DNA from: Pelargonium cotyledonis
Taxonomy: Eukaryota > Streptophyta > Magnoliopsida > Geraniales > Geraniaceae
Direction of reading: 5' to 3'
Length of the DNA: 25,654 bases
NCBI GenBank assembly: GCA_036897625.1
Contig: JAYMTA010000651.1
Location: forward strand, 1-25,654
In this document: positions 19,901 through 25,654 of the stretch, in pieces
How positions within the stretch are numbered: position 1 is the first letter of the stretch
How the letters are laid out: the number at the start of each line of letters is the position of its first letter
Notes under the pieces: model-generated
Told to the model about the DNA's origin: nothing
Databases searched by the model: none
Seen by the model: only the letters and a program-made list of their open reading frames with translations
Translations under genes and position numbers: made by a program

Positions 19901-21828
19901 CAGCAACAGAGGGGACCGGAATGCCAGTTTTCCACTTGACCAATATGTCATCTGGAGTTCGAGGCGGATTCAGTGTCAGAAAGAATGGTGAACTTTCTTG
20001 CCCAATATTCTGCAGCATATTTATACAAAAGCTCAAGCTAAATATTTTAGACCAATTTTGGATTCACTTATCCAATTAAAATGAATGGAACAGAATACAT
20101 GATACCTGATCAAGCACATTGATCCAATACGTCACACACGCTTCATTGTTCGAATTTCCAAGAAAATTCCATGCACTCCATGCTTTCGGGTTTCGGGGCA
20201 TTAATTTTTTGTCACGGTGAAGGTAAATATCACTACAAATATCACTTATCAGGATAAGTTCTGAAAACAAATTGGTAAGGAAGACCAAAGTCAAAAGCAT
20301 TACCTATAGACATATTGGAAAGCACCTAATATTCTGAGTTCATCAGATGTTGCCTGAGTTCCCAATATTTTCACAGCTTTTGGGGCATGGACTGCCATTA
20401 TGCATCCATTGTACTTGTCTTCAGAACCATCTCCACATAGCACGGTGCAACCTGTTAAAACTCGTTACGTCATGACTAGTTAAATATGAAATGCACATAC
20501 ATGTTACATCGTTTCAATGGTACGTAAATATTAAGATAGTAAATTGCTGACACGTACGCATCATCGAGTTTAAAAACTCACCCTCATCTGCTGTTGTCAC
20601 AGACTGCACCTCACATCCCGTCTTGATTTTGCAACCTCTACTCTGTAGCGCTTCCCTCACCTAATGTGGAGGTTAGTGCTAAATGAATATGTATTCATGG
20701 GGTATTAATTTCCACAAACTGTATATAATAGCACCTTATCGACAAAGTTATGCGCGCGGTTCTTGACAGTGAGCCATTGCGGGTGTCCAAAGATCAGCTG
20801 CATTGATCAGAGCCAAATCAAAATCATGTAAAATAGTAGTTAGTTAGTAGCCAAATGGTAATTGTCATTCCAAGGTGTATCAAAAGCTGTACCTCGAGAA
20901 GATAGTGACTGCGACAGAACGAAAGAACAGAGAAAGCTGAAAAGCTCATCACTCTCTCGGGGGAGCATGTCCAGATCGAACAACATATGGGAACCTATAC
21001 ACATATATATATATATATATAGTTGATTGAGGATCCATGAACACACACACACAGGCATATATATAGTTGAGTGGTCTTACAAGATAAGCCTTGCGAAACA
21101 ATTCAGAGTAACCTCGCGAAACGATGAATTGTCCCAAGGTTTCATTGCGATCAATGTCACGATTGTTCTCGAGCATTTCAAGGTAGCTGCAATTTACAAT
21201 ACATATATACATGTATAACTTAGTAACATATCTTAGTAACATTACTAACACTGATATATATACAAGACTGTTAACTACATATATAACTAACATTTAAAAC
21301 CCCATAAAAAGTGAAAGAGATTGGGTATAACCTGAGGACATGTTGCTTAAAGTTGACAATTTCTCTAATCATTTTCCAAAAGTATGGATTCAATGAGTTC
21401 TTGTTTTGTGCAAAGAGACTTGACAAACACTTTTTGGTACCGCATATTTGATCACCATCTTCAGTGCTCACTGAGAATGACATATCAGATTCTTCCATTT
21501 CTATTCCAAGACTCTCGAACAAATCCATAATATATGGATATGATGCCTGCATGCATGTCCAATAAAATTATTGCATAATTGTTATATAAGCATTGATATA
21601 TATATAGTTGAAAATTAAGGAGAAATATTAGAGCATATATAGTAACATATATATATATATTTATTTAGAATTAATTACCGGGTTGATGAGCAACAAGTTC
21701 ATATCAAATGTAACAGTTTTGGATAAGCATTTCTCATTGTCATAAACCACCACTTCAACACCTTCTTTAGCCAGAACGTAAGCCGACACCAGACCGCTAA
21801 TGCTGCCTCCGACCACCGCAATTCTCAT
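16829..21828 (-). CDS. Cyclopropane-fatty-acyl-phospholipid synthase, full-length 24-exon copy with lesions (copy A)
   Basis: Plant CPA-FAS moves a methylene from S-adenosylmethionine onto a cis double bond of phospholipid acyl chains. Exons: 21828-21679, 21546-21332, 21186-21081, 20994-20893, 20797-20735, 20660-20582, 20451-20304, 20232-20106, 20009-19829, 19745-19717, 19627-19479, 19354-19252, 19167-19072, 18967-18912, 18820 (or 18808)-18697, 18622-18560, 18455-18396, 18291-18130, 18043-17970, 17899-17806, 17719-17583, 17479-17399, 17319-17214, 17044-16829. Exons 1-11 form the FAD-oxidase-like domain (VVGGSISGL). Exons 12-24 form the methyltransferase (VLDIGSGWGSLA, TYSCAVF, GMIEHIGHE, GIHYYQTL). 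Oddities: the exon 15 acceptor is TG with TGA at 18813-18811; a one-base loss near 16995 replaces the GFPSA-type end with about 50 foreign residues; exon 1 lacks part of the GGHAKT region. With the bypass acceptor the frame is 902 residues. TATA-like tatatata lies at about 22201. The family is certain, activity doubtful. Confidence 0.85.
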
Positions 21829-22304
21829 CTTTGTCTTATTATGTACTTTTACCGCTAATTAATCAACAACACATAAGTACGTACGTGTGAGTCACATAGA
21901 CCGACATGAAGTAAAATTAACGATGTTTCATCGAGTTAAGTCGGCCTAAACTAAAATATAGGTAGTGTTCGTTAAACAGGCAGAGGTCTTTGCCAAATCT
22001 TTCACCAACTTAGGTAGTGTTCGTTAAAAAAGAAAAATTGTAAAAGCTATATATAAAACATAAAAATGGAAAATAATATGAAGTATTATTGGAAAAATTC
22101 AGTTGAATTAATTACCTAAACAATCTCTGAGTCAGTAATAATGTAGGAATATGAAAGATGAATAATTAATGCATGCATCAATTATGATACAATGGTACTG
22201 TATATATAGTGAACGACAAATCATCTATATAAATAATGTTTCACTTTAATTAAAATAAAGATTATATTTCAATCAGTCAAGAAAACTGATATAGAAAGCA
22301 TTAC
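21829..22304 (-). promoter_or_regulatory. Spacer between copy B and copy A (promoter of copy A)
   Basis: About 475 bp of AT-rich sequence separate the end of copy B exon 7 from the ATG of copy A. A TATA-like string lies at about 22201-22208. The duplicated phrase taggtagtgttcgttaaa occurs at about 21960 and 22012. No exons of copy B beyond exon 7 are present here. Confidence 0.4.
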
Positions 22305-23792
22305 CTTAAGACATATTGGAAGCCACCTAATATTCTGAGTTCATCAGATGTTGCCTGAGTTCCCAATATTTTCACAGCTTTTGGGGCATGGACTGCCATT
22401 ATGCAACCATTGTACTTGTCATCGAAACCATCTCCACAAAGCACGGTGCAACCTGTTAAAACTCGTTACATCATTACTATTTAAATATGAAATGCACATA
22501 CTTGTTTCATTGTTTCCATCTTCTGTTTCAATCTTTCAAGGGTATAATTAGGATAGTAAATTGCTGACACGTACGTTTAATCGAGTTCAAAAACTCACCC
22601 TCATCTGTTGTTGTCACAGAATGCACCTCACATCCCGTCCTTATTTTGCAACCTCTACTCTCAAGCACTTCCCTGATCTATTTTTTGATAATTTCTTTAA
22701 GGTATGTTAGTGCTTAATCATGTTATGCAAATTTGGGACAAAGCAAAAATATGAATTGGCACCTTATTGACAATGTAATTAGGTGAGTGGTTCTTGACAG
22801 TGAGTAATTGTGGATGGCCAAAGACCTGCATTGAGAGCCAAGTTCAAAATCTTAAGAACTCAAATATCTGAAATGACTGGCATTACAAATTAAGTGCATG
22901 CTTCAAACCAAAAAAATTCAAAAGTTGTACCTCGAATAGATGATGATTGCGACAAAATGAAAGAACAGAGAAAGCCGAAAAGCTCATCATTCTCTCTGAG
23001 GAGCAAGGCCAAATTGAACAGCATATAGGAACCTACAAAAAGTCCATGATCAGGTACTAAAACAAACAAACAACACATATATAGTAAAGGATGTATCAGC
23101 GAGGTCGCACAAGATAAGCCTTCTGAAATATGTCAGAGTAACCCCGCGAATCGATGAATTGTCCCAAGGTTTCAAGACGATCAGTGTCATGGTTGGTCTC
23201 AAGCATTTCAAGGTAACTGCAATATGTAACTGAGTATCAGAAATGGCTCACATTTAAAGATATGTACCACAAAGGTTCACAAATAGTGCAAAAAGAGAAT
23301 GGCTTATAATTAACCTGTGGACATCTTTCTTGAATTTGGCAATCTCTATCAGCATTTTCCAAAAGTGAAAATTCAATGTGTTCTTCATTTGTGCAAAGAG
23401 ACTTGAGAAACCTTTTCCAGTACCCCATTCACATCCCCGACCGCCGTCGTCTATGCTCACTGAGAATGACATATCAGATTCCTCCATGTCTATTCCCAAA
23501 GTCTCGAAGAAATTCGTAATATCTGGATATGAAACCTGTCCAACAACATTATAATGTCACTGATGTGACCAAGTACTAGATTGAAGAGCAAGGTACTCAT
23601 ATATACCAGATTGAAGAGCAAGAAGTCGATATCTAAATCAATCCCATTCGAGGTAACAGTTTGTGCGGGTCTTCCCAAGTGTTCATCTTTTTCGTAAACA
23701 ACCACTTCAACACCTTCTCTAGCTACAAGGTACGCCGACACCAGTCCGCTAATGCTGCCTCCGACCACTGCTATTCTTGTCTCCGTCTTCAT
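22305..23792 (-). CDS. CPA-FAS N-terminal copy, truncated after exon 7 (copy B)
   Basis: Seven exons match exons 1-7 of copy A with identical phases: 23792-23607, 23535-23315, 23216-23111, 23032-22931, 22825-22763, 22677-22599 and 22452-22305. All are open with good splice sites. The product is only the FAD-oxidase-like domain, about 302 residues if the exon 7 donor is read through, because the donor adds G-TAA and stops at once. Features are IAVVGGSISGLVSAY near residue 7, VVVYEKDEHLG, then DMSFSVSIDDG, FSSLFAQMKNTLN and VLSFCRNHH. Exon 1 keeps the stretch that copy A has lost (GRPAQTVTSNGIDLD), though the family GG dipeptide reads GR. No methyltransferase exons follow. It is either a truncated pseudogene, a stand-alone FAD-domain protein, or the 5' end of a transcript spliced into copy A. 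The gene fragment is certain; expression is unknown. Confidence 0.8.
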
Positions 23793-24337
23793 CTCTACAC
23801 TTGTCTGGAGACTCGAACCTGAGACCTCAAAAGATGATCAACACAAAATTTAACTCACCTATATCCCACTTAAGTCAAATCAAAACTAGACATTAATTAA
23901 TTAAACCAAAACACTTTTTGTATCACATATATAGAAAACTTTTTCTTCTTCCAAAATCACAAAGTAACATATATACGTACATTATCGTAGAGTATATATA
24001 TATATATATATATATACACACAAGTCAAAGTACAAACTTTAAAATAGAAATGAGTGCAAATCAATGTTGAAATAAAGAAGATGATGTAATTACTTTAATT
24101 AGGCCGTCCGATTTTGACAGCAACAAGAGCTTCACAGCAGCGACCAACAATGGCTTCTTGATGGTTGTTGTTGTTACCGGAAAAAGAACAAAAATAGGTG
24201 AATATGTAGTTGGTGATGACTGTATATTGCATGCATCGAGTAGATAAATAGATCCTCCATGTTTAACATTTACATGACACTAACGTAGGATCCTTCTATG
24301 ATCTGTGTATTTTAATCATTAACGTTCTTCGTATTGT
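23793..24337 (-). promoter_or_regulatory. Upstream region of copy B
   Basis: AT-rich with an (AT)n run at about 23995-24016. Just upstream of the ATG, gactcgaacctgagacctcaaaa resembles the tail of the SINE family seen elsewhere in the window. No gene was recognised. Confidence 0.35.
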
Positions 24338-24699
24338 GTTGGGGTTGGTGCCCATTATTTTACAATCGAATCTTAATCTTGAGGTGCACTTTAAATAGAT
24401 AACATATTTTACACTAAAGTTTTGCCATAATTGTCACTAGCTCCATCTGTTGAAGTTTTCGTTTCTTGTTTTGGTGCTTAATTATTTTAATAATATAGAC
24501 TTTGTTTGTGTTTGTCTCTCAAATTTCATCACATGTGTTGTGCAATATTTATAAGTGAAACATTTGAGCATATAAAATTATTAGTTTAACTGAAGTTGCA
24601 CATGTGAAATCTTATAAGCTTATACAAATTACGACACTACCACAATCAATCCTCACTCAAGTGTATTGCAAAAAAATATATATTATTACTTTTTTTCTT
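24338..24699. repeat. Spacer segment, source copy of a partial duplication
   Basis: Blocks at 24338-24390 (ttggggttggtgcccatt, atcgaatcttaatcttgagg) and about 24610-24668 recur in shortened form at about 25036-25160. No gene. Confidence 0.6.
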
Positions 24700-24850
24700 T
24701 TACAAAAAAAACTAACTAGTTGAGCTACACAATAGAGGATAACTCTTTCCTCTAAATCTCACCCCACCGCATCCGACGCAATAAGATTTGAACCCACGAT
24801 CTCCCACATGGAGATGTGTGTTCTTAACCATTGCGCCATCTTCTAGGGGA
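24700..24850 (-). repeat. SINE-like element (tRNA-derived head)
   Basis: On the minus strand an A-box-like gatggcgcaatggttaaga (24839-24821) is followed about 25 bp on by a B-box-like gtgggttcaaatct (24797-24784), then a body with ggtggggtgagattt and a T-rich tail. The body resembles the copies at 1744 and 16399. This is the copy with the best-preserved promoter boxes. Confidence 0.6.
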
Positions 24851-25035
24851 CTAAAAAAAATAAAAAAAAAAAAAAAAAGTGGGTCATTTCACGACAAGCG
24901 GTTTTGGCCCGATATGGATAAAACAAACTCGTTAATAATGATGCAAATCTGTCAAAATATTAGCAAGCACTTCATAATTTAGCTTAATAATTCATAAGAT
25001 TTATTGAGCACTCATGATCGACTATTTCTTGTTTT
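24851..25035. other. Spacer with an A-run
   Basis: It opens with an interrupted run of A (about 24854-24878). The remainder is unremarkable and no gene is seen. Confidence 0.4.
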
Positions 25036-25220
25036 GTTGGGGTTGGGGTTGGTGTCCATTATCGAGCACTCATGAAAATCGAATCTTGATCTTCAGGTGT
25101 ATAAGCTTACACAAATTACGACACTACCACAATCAATCCTCACTCAAGTGTACTACAAAAAAAACTAACTAGTTGAGCTACATAATAGAGAGTAGCTCTC
25201 TCCTTTAAACCCCACTCCTC
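25036..25220. repeat. Partial duplicate of 24338-24770
   Basis: The segment joins shortened copies of the 24338-24390 block, the 24610-24668 block (acaaattacgacactacc) and the SINE tail block (aactaactagttgagctac). The intervening sequences are absent, so it is a deletion derivative. Confidence 0.7.
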
Positions 25221-25654
25221 CCACATTAGTATATGAAATAACGATATTCAATGAATAATGGTTAAGATAAAAAAGAACAAACTTAATGTTCAAATCAATA
25301 AAGATGTCAATATCAATAAAACTTATTAATCTATGATATTGAATGACATCATATTAACTATTCGAAACATAATTATGTCAATTCCATAACTCGATAAGTA
25401 ATTGCATTTACGATTTTTGAAACTAATGATACTTCAAACTTTAAACTTGATTAAAGTATCATTTAAGCAAATTCAACAAAAATAAGAGTATAGTTAAGAA
25501 TAAGACAAGTTATAATAGTGTTTACTACTCACAGTATTATCGATCAATCAAAACTAGCCTGGGCAATAAGCAAGTTCGATCACGGACAGGTGGGCAAAGA
25601 GCGTAGGAACCTTCAAGGCGCGTACTAAGTACAATAGAACTATGACAATCAATA
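25221..25654. other. AT-rich spacer to the window end
   Basis: No gene or structured repeat was recognised. Confidence 0.5.

Overview
This is eukaryotic nuclear DNA from a flowering plant, most likely a eudicot. It shows GT-AG introns, AT-rich spacers, MITEs and SINE-like repeats, a plant-type tRNA-Gly, a dirigent remnant, a plant hnRNP with two RRMs, and plant-type cyclopropane fatty acid synthase (CPA-FAS) genes that fuse an FAD-oxidase-like domain to a methyltransferase domain. The species cannot be named from the sequence.

Layout. 1-2350 is repeat-rich and holds a 264-bp hAT-type MITE with a perfect 8-bp target duplication, the 3' part of a dirigent gene, a Stowaway-like MITE and a SINE-like copy. 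A tRNA-Gly(GCC) with a damaged T-arm lies at 2353-2423. From 4105 a two-exon plus-strand gene encodes a 98-residue acidic protein ending in a CaaX box. It converges on a three-exon minus-strand gene (8533 to 7381) for a 321-residue protein that begins MGCFLGCFG. Diverging from that gene is a two-exon plus-strand hnRNP A/B-like gene (9867-12360, 457 residues) with a Gly/Tyr-rich tail, an intron carrying an old duplication, and an exon-like segment downstream of the stop.

The right 10 kb is a minus-strand CPA-FAS tandem cluster. In transcription order it holds an N-terminal-only copy (exons 1-7, 23792-22305), a full-length 24-exon copy (21828-16829), and a decayed C-terminal-only copy (16242-14849). 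I reconstructed the exon chains by hand from splice consensus and reading phase. The full-length copy has a lost splice acceptor plus an adjacent in-frame TGA in exon 15, with a nearby AG that could bypass both, and a C-terminal frameshift running into a CACTA-type MITE. The last 1.4 kb is spacer with a SINE-like element and a partial duplication.

I found no clear novel system. The most informative points are the modular decay of the CPA-FAS cluster, the potentially self-bypassing exon 15 lesion, and two neighbouring unrelated small proteins that both carry lipid-anchor signals and a K-V-x-[FW] motif. Gene structures are predictions without transcript support.
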